In this document: one piece after another, positions 51,069 through 59,239 of the stretch | Numbering within the stretch: the stretch's first letter is position 1 | Layout of the letters: every line of letters starts with the position of its first letter | Source of the DNA: Acetobacter malorum | Lineage (GTDB): Bacteria > Pseudomonadota > Alphaproteobacteria > Acetobacterales > Acetobacteraceae | DNA length: 64,000 bases | NCBI RefSeq assembly: GCF_002153605.1 | Contig: NZ_JOPG01000026.1 | Location: 58,165 to 122,164, forward strand | Direction of reading: 5' to 3' | The notes under the pieces: model-generated | The model's input: the letters and a program-made list of their open reading frames with translations, nothing else | Told to the model about the DNA's origin: nothing | Database searches by the model: none | Translations under genes and position numbers: made by a program

Positions 51069-52529
51069 TCAGGCTTTCTCTTTCGCAACCGTCGGCGTAT
51101 TATCGCCACGTCGGCGCTTTGGGGCCAGCATAACGCTTTCAATTTTCTCAAGCGCGATACCTTTGGTTTCCGGCACATACCGTTCCACAAACCACCATGA
51201 AAAAAGAGTAAAGAGCGCGAAAAGCCACATTGGCAGCGCACCGTGAAAAAGCGAATCAAGCCTCTCGTTCTGTGCAATCATCGGGAAAAGCTGGCTGACG
51301 ATGAAGTTCATCACCCAGTTGGCCGATACTGCAATACTCATGCCCACGCCGCGGATCCGGTTTGGAAAAATTTCAGCAATCAGAACCCATGTGAGCGGCC
51401 CCCAGGACAGACCAAATAGCAGCATGTAGACCAGCATGCCCGCCAGAGCGGAATACCCCTGCGTCTGGGTATAAAGTGCCCAGGACGTTGCCAGAAGGCC
51501 AATAATCATGCCGATTGAGCCGAACCGAAACAGCGGCAACCGTCCTTTGTGGTCAATAACCCAACTGCCCAGCACCGCACCCGATACGGATGCCACCCCG
51601 ATCCATATGGTCTGGAACAAGGCATTCTGCACACTGCCACTCACCGAACCCAATACCAGCGGTGCATAGTACATCATGCTGTTCACGCCCGTTAGCTGCT
51701 GCAACATGGCAACCGCTGCGCCTACAAAGATAATCCACCGCGCCCCCTTTGAGGCAACAGCCCGGCCCAGCTCAGACGTCTCGATCTTATGCTCCAGTGA
51801 GTCCTTGATTTCTGTCAGGACAGATCGCGCATGGTTTTCGTTGGAAATACGGGTCAGGGTCCGCATCGCATCATCATCCCGTCCGCGCAGGACGTGCCAG
51901 CGTGGAGATTCCGGCATGAAGAAAATTGCGATGCAGAATACAACGCAGGGTATAACTTCGGAGCCCAGCATCCAACGCCAGCCCACATTTGTGAGCCATG
52001 TCTCGGTAGCACTCCGAGCGATCAGATAATTGACAATGAAGACGGCCAGCTGGCCGCCGACGATGGCAAAGGATTCCATATAAAGCGCTCTCCCACGCAT
52101 GTCTTTTGGCGAAACTTCCGACATATACATAGGAGAAACTGAAGAAGCCACACCCACCGCAACCCCGCCAATAAAGCGATAGATCACGAACCATGCAAAA
52201 CCAGTTGCCAGCGCCGCCCCAACGGCTGATGCCGTAAACAGCACAGCGGAGACCGCCAATGTCGGGCGGCGGCCAAAGCGATCTGCCAGCCAGCCCGAAA
52301 CCGCAGCACCCAGAATACAACCAAGCAGCACGTTGGAAACAGCCCAGCCAATTTCTGCTGGTGAGAGGTGGAAATAGGACTGCAACGACCCAACCGCCCC
52401 CGAAATAACGGCGGTATCATAACCAAACAGAATGCCACCAAGTGCTGCGATCGCACATATCCGCAGCACGTAGCCTACATCATGCTTGTCCGATTGGACA
52501 AACATAATATCCTTTATGGATCTTTTCAT
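51069..52529 (-). CDS. MFS sugar porter, probable inositol or sugar importer
   Basis: 486 residues, twelve membrane helices, sugar porter family: GGILFGYDTAVISGAVGSLQ in helix 1, DRFGRRPTLAVSAV, PMYMSEVSPKDMRGRALYM (the PESPR-type region with MPESPRWHVLRGR at the mid-loop), QQLTGVNSMMYYAP in helix 7, and ERYVPETKGIALEKIE near the end. IolT and XylE-type importers share all of these. It is the last gene of a seven-gene minus operon of inositol-type catabolism, so myo-inositol or a related polyol is the likely cargo. Two starts are possible (52529 and 52505), each with a ribosome site. Confidence 0.9.
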   Translation of the reverse strand: MKRSIKDIMFVQSDKHDVGYVLRICAIAALGGILFGYDTAVISGAVGSLQSYFHLSPAEIGWAVSNVLLGCILGAAVSGWLADRFGRRPTLAVSAVLFTASAVGAALATGFAWFVIYRFIGGVAVGVASSVSPMYMSEVSPKDMRGRALYMESFAIVGGQLAVFIVNYLIARSATETWLTNVGWRWMLGSEVIPCVVFCIAIFFMPESPRWHVLRGRDDDAMRTLTRISNENHARSVLTEIKDSLEHKIETSELGRAVASKGARWIIFVGAAVAMLQQLTGVNSMMYYAPLVLGSVSGSVQNALFQTIWIGVASVSGAVLGSWVIDHKGRLPLFRFGSIGMIIGLLATSWALYTQTQGYSALAGMLVYMLLFGLSWGPLTWVLIAEIFPNRIRGVGMSIAVSANWVMNFIVSQLFPMIAQNERLDSLFHGALPMWLFALFTLFSWWFVERYVPETKGIALEKIESVMLAPKRRRGDNTPTVAKEKA

Positions 52530-52676
52530 TTTTCACTACTCCAGCAGCTCTTTGTTCTTGTTGTTCTGTTTCAGCAGAGTGACGCGGAAATAACTCCTGC
52601 GCCTTTTAGTGAACGCAACTGTAGAATATGCTACGCGATGCCGGTTTTTTTCCGGAAATCACACCGACGGTCTGTA

Positions 52677-53198
52677 TTATGAGGACTGTGTTTCACCCAC
52701 CACACGCCATCCCTGAACAATTTCATAAGAATGCGTGTGAATTTCGATAATGGTGCCAAACGGGTCACGACAGTACACCATCCGGTAAATTCCTGACGGG
52801 GGACGGTCATCCCATATCTCTGAAATCTGGCTCCCTCCGGTTTCGACAATCTTGCTGATCAGCCCTTCTATGTCCGGGTCCGTTACGCATATGTGGAACG
52901 GGCCGGGCTGATCAAACCGGATATCGGTCGTGTGGGGCAACGCAGCTGGCAAGACTGGCTGAAACAGCTCAATGCCTACTCCCCCACCCGTGGAAAGATG
53001 CGCGATACGCACATGCTTGCAGCGCTCACCCAGCGCATCCTGAAACTGAGCTACTCCCGGCGGGCTGGTGACCAGATCAAATGGTCCGCTGAACAGCCGG
53101 TAGCCCAGAACTTCCCCATACCATGCAATGGCACGGTCAATATCCGGCACACTGATACCGATATGATTTAGCGGCCGGGGACAGGTGGTGGCTGTCAT
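52677..53198 (-). CDS. VOC-family metalloprotein (glyoxalase/isomerase-like)
   Basis: 173 residues from the ATG with AGGG 8 bases before it. Two beta-alpha-beta-beta-beta repeats of the vicinal oxygen chelate fold: LNHIGISVPDIDRAIAWYGE at the N-terminus and GPFHICVTDPDIEGLISKIV in the second half, with YCRDPFGTIIEIHTHSYEI ending in the expected Glu ligand. His, His and Glu residues suit a divalent metal. Family reactions include glyoxalase, isomerase and ring-cleavage steps, so the substrate is not fixed. It sits 40 bp after a Gfo/Idh gene within the inositol operon, where an isomerase of a deoxy-sugar acid would fit. Confidence 0.82.
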   Translation of the reverse strand: MTATTCPRPLNHIGISVPDIDRAIAWYGEVLGYRLFSGPFDLVTSPPGVAQFQDALGERCKHVRIAHLSTGGGVGIELFQPVLPAALPHTTDIRFDQPGPFHICVTDPDIEGLISKIVETGGSQISEIWDDRPPSGIYRMVYCRDPFGTIIEIHTHSYEIVQGWRVVGETQSS

Positions 53199-53238
53199 GA
53201 TTTCTGCCCTTGCATGAGTAAGGCCATAGGGTTCCGGG

Positions 53239-54363
53239 TCATGAAGCAGCCTGCGCCATGACGCCAATCAGATCGCTTTCCAATGGTTGCTCGACCGGGG
53301 GCAGACTGACCATCTGGTCCTGCTGTATCCCCTCCCGCGCAGCAAGGGGTGGCAGAGATTGTGGTTTCCCCGTGCGCAGAGCTTCTTCTACTGCAACCAG
53401 AACCCGCACATCCCGCACCCCGTCCTCGCCATCGGGCTCGGGATCCCGATCATTCAGGATACATTCAGAAAAATAGAAGGTTTCTCCACCAAAATGCTCA
53501 ACAGGACCATAACTCTGCCGGTCCTTCTTCCCGTCAATCAGCGTGGTGTACGTAATGGCGACGGATGGGCCGAAAGTATAGCAAGGGTCAACCTTGACGC
53601 TGCCCTTGCTGCCAAACAGCGTAAGACCTTCAACCGTAGCGCAGGCATAGCTGACCATGAAATCTGCAATCTGGCCATCAGCAAACCGCAGCACGACTGA
53701 AACCGTATCATCAAAATTGAAGTCCCGACCCGGCGTGCGTGTGCCAACAGCCGTGACTTCCACGGGTTCAGCCCCAAAGAGATGACGCACCGCGTTAATA
53801 GGATAATTACCAAGGTCCGGCACCGGACCGGACCAGTATCCGCCACGGGCACGATGGTTTGATTGCGGCACATCCTGCCCAAATACTGAGCTGAAACCGA
53901 GCAGAGTTCCGAAATCCCCATTACGGCAACGTGTTACCAGCTCCACTGTTGAAGGTTCACAATGCAGACGGTAGGCGATCATAAGTTTGCCGCCGCCGTT
54001 ACGCTGGGCCTGCAAAATGGCTTCACAATCTTCCAGGCTGGTTGCCATGGGTTTTTCAAGCAGAAGATGCAACCCGGCCTCCAGCACTGGCACGGCATAT
54101 TGCCTGTGCAGCCCGTTCGGCGTTGCCAGATAAACGGCATCAATCTCCCCCGATGTCAGAAGCTCGGGCAGATCATCATAATGCCAGACGCGGACACCGT
54201 AGCGGGCTTCAAGGGCTTCGGCCTTTTTCATATCACCGGTCACCAGAGCCGCCAGAGTGGAATTGGCAGCGCGCGCGATACCGGGGATAAAGGACTGCTG
54301 GGAGATTTGCCCGCAGCCGATCACGGCATAGCGAATTTTTTTGTCATAGACAGGCTGGTTCAT
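53239..54363 (-). CDS. Gfo/Idh/MocA-family oxidoreductase A (Tyr variant)
   Basis: 374 residues: NAD(P) domain with AVIGCGQISQQSFIPGIA, EKP motif with Lys104, then the C-terminal alpha/beta domain with PDLGNYPINAVRHLFG. The catalytic position that is His in IolG is Tyr187 here (Asp183 kept), the pattern of glucose-fructose oxidoreductase and similar members. A NADP-type or tightly bound cofactor is therefore possible. There is no export leader, so it works in the cytoplasm. It is co-directional with the next Gfo/Idh gene, 35 bp apart. The substrate is probably an inositol stereoisomer, a keto-inositol or a sugar acid; sequence does not decide. Confidence 0.88.
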   Translation of the reverse strand: MNQPVYDKKIRYAVIGCGQISQQSFIPGIARAANSTLAALVTGDMKKAEALEARYGVRVWHYDDLPELLTSGEIDAVYLATPNGLHRQYAVPVLEAGLHLLLEKPMATSLEDCEAILQAQRNGGGKLMIAYRLHCEPSTVELVTRCRNGDFGTLLGFSSVFGQDVPQSNHRARGGYWSGPVPDLGNYPINAVRHLFGAEPVEVTAVGTRTPGRDFNFDDTVSVVLRFADGQIADFMVSYACATVEGLTLFGSKGSVKVDPCYTFGPSVAITYTTLIDGKKDRQSYGPVEHFGGETFYFSECILNDRDPEPDGEDGVRDVRVLVAVEEALRTGKPQSLPPLAAREGIQQDQMVSLPPVEQPLESDLIGVMAQAAS

Positions 54364-54398
54364 GGTCGTTCCTCCATGAAGTCATGGGATGGATGGCG

Positions 54399-55577
54399 TT
54401 ATGCCTTTTCGTGCTGCCGGGATTTCGCCTGATGCTGCACCTTGTCCGTCGGCACGTCCCGCCAGGCTGCAGATTTGCTTGAAGCATGAATGGCTTCCAC
54501 CAGTATCTGGATGCGCAGTCCCGCCCGGAAATTGAACGGTTCCGGCTGATGGCCGGCCAGTGCTTCCAGATACCGGGCAACTTCTATCGCCTTGAGGTCA
54601 TTGAAACCCAGCTGATGGCCCGGTGCTACGCAGAACAGACCATAGGGTGCATGCTCTGGGCCCGCCTCAATACGGCGGAATCCTTTGCGCCCCCGCGCAT
54701 CGGCACTAGAGAAGAAGTGCAGTTCATTGAATCGCTGCTGGGTAAAGGCCAGTGCGCCTTTCGTGCCGTATATCTCGAAGTCATGCTGCATGGTGCGGCC
54801 AGTCGCAATCCAGTTTCCTTCAACCGATCCCGTCGCTCCGTTCTCAAAGCGCAGGAGTGCGCGGCCAATATCATCCACCTCCACGGCACGCGTGCCGCCT
54901 TTGCCGTCAGGCCGCGTCTTGATAACCGTCACGCAGTCCCCCATTACCTGCGTAATCGCGCCTGCGGCTGGCCCCATAAGAAATTCAGCTGTTGCAAGGG
55001 CGTGACTACCAATATCAGCAAGAGCCCCTCCTCCCGCCGGGTCAAGACGGAACGTAAAGGGGGACGATGCGTCCGCCATATAATCTTCCGCATGCAGGCC
55101 GCGATATCCCCGGATTTCACCCAGTTCACCTGCGGCAATCATGTCTCGTGCCAGTGCGAGCATGGGGTTGCACAGGTAGTTAAAGCCGACCTGTGTTTTT
55201 ACGCCCTTTGCCTCTGCCGCTTCGGCCATTTCACGGGCATCTGCTGCAAGTGGCGCGAGAGGTTTTTCACAATAGACGTGCTTGCCCGCGGCAATCGCTG
55301 CCAACGCCATTTCCTTATGAAACGCATTAGGAGCGGTGATGTTGACCACGTCGATTTCAGGATCGTTGACAAGCGTGCGCCAGTCACTGGTAGAGCGGGC
55401 AAATCCCAGAGCATCTGCCGCCTTCGCAGCGGCTTCATCGGAAATATCAGCCAGACACGTCAGTTCCGGCTGAAACGGAAGATCAAACACACGGGACGCG
55501 GTTGAATAGCCAAAGGCGTGAGTGCGGCCCATAAAGCCACTGCCAATCAGGCCAATGCGCAGTTTACGTTTGCTCAT
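54399..55577 (-). CDS. Gfo/Idh/MocA-family oxidoreductase B (His variant)
   Basis: 392 residues: GLIGSGFMGRTHAFGYSTA for the cofactor, YCEKPLAP with Lys105, and GGGALADIGSHALATAEFLMG with Asp188 and His192, the usual Lys-Asp-His set. The middle RGYRGLHAEDYMADASSPFTFR block and the later GTKGALAFTQQRFNEL are typical of inositol/sugar dehydrogenases near catabolic operons. It overlaps the 2-hydroxyacid dehydrogenase gene by 4 bases. With iolG this gives three such enzymes in the locus, suggesting different inositol isomers or later intermediates as substrates. Confidence 0.88.
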   Translation of the reverse strand: MSKRKLRIGLIGSGFMGRTHAFGYSTASRVFDLPFQPELTCLADISDEAAAKAADALGFARSTSDWRTLVNDPEIDVVNITAPNAFHKEMALAAIAAGKHVYCEKPLAPLAADAREMAEAAEAKGVKTQVGFNYLCNPMLALARDMIAAGELGEIRGYRGLHAEDYMADASSPFTFRLDPAGGGALADIGSHALATAEFLMGPAAGAITQVMGDCVTVIKTRPDGKGGTRAVEVDDIGRALLRFENGATGSVEGNWIATGRTMQHDFEIYGTKGALAFTQQRFNELHFFSSADARGRKGFRRIEAGPEHAPYGLFCVAPGHQLGFNDLKAIEVARYLEALAGHQPEPFNFRAGLRIQILVEAIHASSKSAAWRDVPTDKVQHQAKSRQHEKA

Positions 55578-56536
55578 TTCACAAACTCCCTGTTCACAAT
55601 AAGAGCGGGATCAAGCGCCCCTGTAAAAAAATCCAGAACATTTTTGACAGAATAGACAGCCATGCGTTCAGCCGCCTGCGTGGTCAGCCCCGCAATATGG
55701 GGAGTCAGGATAACCTGCTCCATCTCCAGCAACGGGTTATGGGTGGAAGGAGGTTCGGGGTCGAACACATCCAGCCCGGCGGCAGCAATGCGGCCGGTAG
55801 ACAAGGCTTCCGCCAGGGCAACCTCATCCACCACACCGCCGCGCGCGGTGTTGACAAGAATGGCTCCCGGCCGGACGCGCTGGAGTTCTGCCGCCCCTAA
55901 AAGCGGATGGTCCCCCTTGGGCACGTTGACGGAAATGATATCCGCCCATTCAAGCCCGTCCTGCAGCGTTTCAACGTTGCCCACCATACCGGGCGGCCAT
56001 TTCCCCTGAGCGGCAAGATACGGGTCATAGGCCCGGATCTCCATGTCAAATCCGGCTGCCATGGTGGCGAGATGACGTCCCGTGCGGCCATAGCCGAGTA
56101 TCAGAAGCCGCCTGCCCCCCACCTCCCCTGCCATAAGCTTGTTGCGCCATTCCCACTGCCCATCACGCACCGCCTGATCTGCACGGACAAGGTACTTGGC
56201 GCAGGCCAGAATGAGCGTCATCGCATGTTCAGCAACGGAGACAGAATTGACGTCGCCCGCAATACAGAGGGTAATACCCCGGACATCGAGCGCGGGCAGA
56301 TCAACGGCGTCATACCCAACACCGTGCCGGGAAACGATTTTCAGCTTCGACGCCCTTGCCACTGTTGCGGCAGAAAGAGGCTGGGTTCGCAGGACCAGCG
56401 CGTCGGCATTCGCGATGAAGGGAGCGTAACTGTCTTCCGATATGTCCTCGATATAATCATAAGTTATACCCGAAGTACGATCGAGCAGAGCCAGACCGGC
56501 TGAATGGAGGTGCCCCGCAACAAGGATATGTGGCAT
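55574..56536 (-). CDS. D-2-hydroxyacid dehydrogenase, possible hydroxypyruvate/glyoxylate reductase
   Basis: 320 residues. Rossmann motif GYGRTGRHLATMAAGFD (148-164), Arg232 in NTARGGVVDE, Glu261 in FDPEPP and His280 in TPHIAGL form the catalytic triad of the family. The protein has the two-domain form of GyaR/SerA-like reductases, without ACT or regulatory domains. Relatives reduce 2-oxo acids such as hydroxypyruvate or oxidise the matching hydroxy acids. It lies directly after the HpcH/HpaI aldolase gene (1-base overlap). That is a telling position if the aldolase releases hydroxypyruvate, or if the 2-oxo acid must be made before cleavage. Confidence 0.88.
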   Translation of the reverse strand: MPHILVAGHLHSAGLALLDRTSGITYDYIEDISEDSYAPFIANADALVLRTQPLSAATVARASKLKIVSRHGVGYDAVDLPALDVRGITLCIAGDVNSVSVAEHAMTLILACAKYLVRADQAVRDGQWEWRNKLMAGEVGGRRLLILGYGRTGRHLATMAAGFDMEIRAYDPYLAAQGKWPPGMVGNVETLQDGLEWADIISVNVPKGDHPLLGAAELQRVRPGAILVNTARGGVVDEVALAEALSTGRIAAAGLDVFDPEPPSTHNPLLEMEQVILTPHIAGLTTQAAERMAVYSVKNVLDFFTGALDPALIVNREFVK

Positions 56537-57348
56537 CAGTACACGCCTCCCTCGACAACTCGCACGCTCTCGCGGCTAAGCAGCTTGCGAAACTGCGCGA
56601 CACTGGCTCCTGCGGCAGCAGCAAGCAGCCGGGAATCCCCTGACACGGTCGTCATGTTGAATCCCCAGCCTATGGCTCGAGCCGCATATTCGGGCGTCCC
56701 GCAATGCAAGGCTGCGCGAATGCCACTGTCCTGACAGGCAGCAAGGATTTCATGCAGACTTTCAATAATCTCCGGCTCCTCACGGTCAAAACCGGGAGGT
56801 AGCCGTCCGGCAGCCAGACTGAACGTCAGATCTGCAGGGCCAACATAAATGCCATCAAGGCCCGGTGTTGCAGCAATTTCGGCAAGATTATCCATGCCTT
56901 GCTGCGTCTCGATCATGGCAAAGGCAAGAATTTCGTCATTTGCTCCGCCGGCATAGTTACTGCCCGCAGCAAACGAGACCCGCGTGGGACCAAAGCTACG
57001 TTGCCCATGAGGAGGATAGCGCATGTAACTTACAAATTCGGCGGCCTGTTCTGCCGTGTTGACCATCGGGCAAATGACACCATACGCGCCAGCATCAAGC
57101 ATTTTCATGATAATGCCGGGTTCCCTCCACGGCACACGGACCATAGGCACCACACCGGATGCACGCATGGCTTGCATCATGGGCAGGGCATTGGAGTAAT
57201 CCAGCGCACCGTGTTGCACGTCTATGGTGACTGAGTCGTAGCCTTGCGCGGCCATGATTTCAGCCGTGAAAGGATTGCCAATGGAACACCAGCCATTCAG
57301 CGTGGGTTTTCCCTCGGCCCAGAGTTGTTTGAGACGGTTGGGGATCAT
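56536..57348 (-). CDS. HpcH/HpaI-family class II aldolase (inositol locus)
   Basis: 270 residues with the complete HpaI active site: His46 (QHGA), Arg71 (MVRVPW), Glu147 (MIET) and Asp173 (GPADL), metal-dependent class II chemistry. It cleaves 4-hydroxy-2-oxo acids to pyruvate or hydroxypyruvate plus an aldehyde. It has no counterpart in the classical inositol pathway, where IolJ (a class II fructose-bisphosphate-type aldolase) acts on a phosphate ester. It starts 1 base after the aldehyde dehydrogenase stop and overlaps the 2-hydroxyacid dehydrogenase start by 1 base. Its closest relative in the window is the aldolase of the left locus. Confidence 0.88.
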   Translation of the reverse strand: MIPNRLKQLWAEGKPTLNGWCSIGNPFTAEIMAAQGYDSVTIDVQHGALDYSNALPMMQAMRASGVVPMVRVPWREPGIIMKMLDAGAYGVICPMVNTAEQAAEFVSYMRYPPHGQRSFGPTRVSFAAGSNYAGGANDEILAFAMIETQQGMDNLAEIAATPGLDGIYVGPADLTFSLAAGRLPPGFDREEPEIIESLHEILAACQDSGIRAALHCGTPEYAARAIGWGFNMTTVSGDSRLLAAAAGASVAQFRKLLSRESVRVVEGGVY

Positions 57349-57349
57349 G

Positions 57350-58786
57350 TCAGAACACCACCTGTGCCAGTTTTACATCCAGATAATCCAGAATGCCTTC
57401 GCTCCCCCCTTCCCGGCCCATGCCAGAGAAATTGGTGCCTCCAAAAGGAGCCTCCGCTGCGGCAAGCGCTGTGGAATTGATCCCAACCATCCCCGCCTTC
57501 AGTTCTGCAATCGTGCGGCGCGCTCGCGTGGGCGAGCGGGTAAAGGCGTAGGCGGCTAGCCCCATATCCGAGGCATTCGCTCGGGTCAGCACTTCGTCAT
57601 CACTTGCAAAACGGGTGATGGCGGCAATAGGACCGAAATTTTCTTCCGCCATCACGCGCATATCATCTGTCACATCGGTCAGGACCGTTGGTTCATAGAA
57701 ATAGCCACTATTGAACCCTAATGACCGCTGACCGCCGGTGCGCACCTGCGCGCCACCGGCAACTGCATCAGCAACAATGGCCTCTATTTCCGCAAGCCTG
57801 TGTGCATTGATGAGCGGCCCCATGCCCACATTTTCATCCAGACCGTCACCGAGCCTGAGGGCTTTGGCACGCCCGACGAGTCCGTCGACAAACGCTTCAT
57901 ACAGGCGGTCATGGATAAAAAAGCGGTCAGGCGCCACGCAAACCTGCCCCGTATTGCCAAACTTTGCCTGCGCTGCCGTCGTGACGGCCAGCTCCAGATC
58001 CGCATCATCGTAAACAATCAGCGGTGCGTTGCCGCCCAACTCCATGGACACTTTTTTCATGGTGTCGGCGGCATCACGAATCATCTGCTGGCCGATGCGC
58101 GTGGACCCGGTCAAGGAGACCTTCCGCACAGCTTTTGTCGCCATGATGGGCCGGTAAGTCGCGTCGGTTGATCCCACCACCAGATTAATAGCACCCGGCG
58201 GCAAATTTCCGGCCCGGCAACAGTCAAACATGACCATGGCAGTGCCCGGCGTCTGGGACGATGGACGCGCGATGACGGAACAGCCCGCAGCCAGTGCGGG
58301 CGCCATCTTGCGGGCCAGCAGAGATGCGGGAAAATTCCACGCTGTAAACGCAGCAACCACGCCAACTGGCTCATGGCTCACATCAAACCGGCCACCCGGC
58401 ACGCGGCTTTCTATAATGCGGCCATAAATACGGCGAGCTTCTTCAGCATACCATCGGAACTGGTCAATACTCAGCCCCCATTCACGACGCGACTGTGCCA
58501 GTGGCTTGCCTGTTTCACTTGAAATCATCCGCGCAGCTTCTTCCGTGCGTTTGACCATTTCATTGGCAATGGCATGCAGGGCATCTGCACGCACCTGGGC
58601 AGGGGTGGCAGACCATCGCGCCAGTCCTGCCTGTGCAGCTTCTATGGCTGCCTGCGTATCCTCAACACCTGCACTTGGCACGTCTCCAAGAGAGCTTTCC
58701 GAAACGGGGCTGATGACCGGCTCGGTGGCTTCCTTAGCCGCCTTGCGCCATGCACCATCAATAAACAATCCGAAATTCGTGTACAT
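57350..58786 (-). CDS. NAD(P)-dependent aldehyde dehydrogenase
   Basis: 478 residues from the ATG with AGGG 8 bases before it. ALDH superfamily: FTAWNFPASLLARKMAPALA, SLTGSTRIGQQM, SMELGGNAPLIVYDDADLE with the catalytic Glu region, and GQVCVAPDRFFI with catalytic Cys283, ending in FGGTNFSGMGREGGSEGI. The pattern is that of succinate-semialdehyde dehydrogenase relatives, which accept aldehydes carrying a carboxylate. It heads the seven-gene minus operon divergent from iolD. In the proposed route it would oxidise 5-deoxyglucuronate to the dicarboxylate, or the semialdehyde released by the aldolase. It is not CoA-acylating, unlike the MmsA in the left locus. Confidence 0.88.
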   Translation of the reverse strand: MYTNFGLFIDGAWRKAAKEATEPVISPVSESSLGDVPSAGVEDTQAAIEAAQAGLARWSATPAQVRADALHAIANEMVKRTEEAARMISSETGKPLAQSRREWGLSIDQFRWYAEEARRIYGRIIESRVPGGRFDVSHEPVGVVAAFTAWNFPASLLARKMAPALAAGCSVIARPSSQTPGTAMVMFDCCRAGNLPPGAINLVVGSTDATYRPIMATKAVRKVSLTGSTRIGQQMIRDAADTMKKVSMELGGNAPLIVYDDADLELAVTTAAQAKFGNTGQVCVAPDRFFIHDRLYEAFVDGLVGRAKALRLGDGLDENVGMGPLINAHRLAEIEAIVADAVAGGAQVRTGGQRSLGFNSGYFYEPTVLTDVTDDMRVMAEENFGPIAAITRFASDDEVLTRANASDMGLAAYAFTRSPTRARRTIAELKAGMVGINSTALAAAEAPFGGTNFSGMGREGGSEGILDYLDVKLAQVVF

Positions 58787-59239
58787 TATTCGGTCCCTGT
58801 TATTATTATGACACGACATGCGGCGATTGACCTGATCACCGCTACGGTAAAAGAAGACAGGTCTTTTGCGTTCCCTGTCGTAGTAAAACCGTATTATTTG
58901 TTGGTAGCCCTTCTGCCTGAGGCCCAGCAGTCAACTCCATAACAGCAGAAGTGTTTTTTTCACGAACTAGTAAAAAACAGTCTGGTGGCGGTTCATTATC
59001 CCAACACAGGGAAATGACGGGCAGACAACACAGTGAACCAACCTCTGCGTTGCGGCGTTCACCACGGGCAGACCATCAGTCTATCCAGATGTGCGAGACG
59101 TCCCTGCGATCACCCGACTGGATCACCAAGCTCCTCTCTTCCTCTTTTACATTGCAACTAATGTTGCTCATTTATTTTATTGTCAACATATATTGCGTTT
59201 GGATATGGTGACTGTCACCCGTCAAGGGAGGAAACAAAA
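58787..59239. promoter_or_regulatory. Divergent promoter region of the two inositol operons
   Basis: 453 bases between the aldehyde dehydrogenase and iolD starts, no convincing gene. GGTGAC-t-GTCACC (59207-59219) is a perfect palindrome just before the GGGAGGAAAC ribosome site of iolD and a good operator candidate. TTTGGATATGG nearby shares the GGATA core seen near iolG and the RpiR gene. An 86-codon frame at 58951 looks spurious. Confidence 0.6.

Noticed and set aside
58951..59211. 86-codon open frame in the divergent inositol promoter region
   Set aside because: Low-complexity start, no family pattern, and it overlaps the likely iolD promoter and operator.
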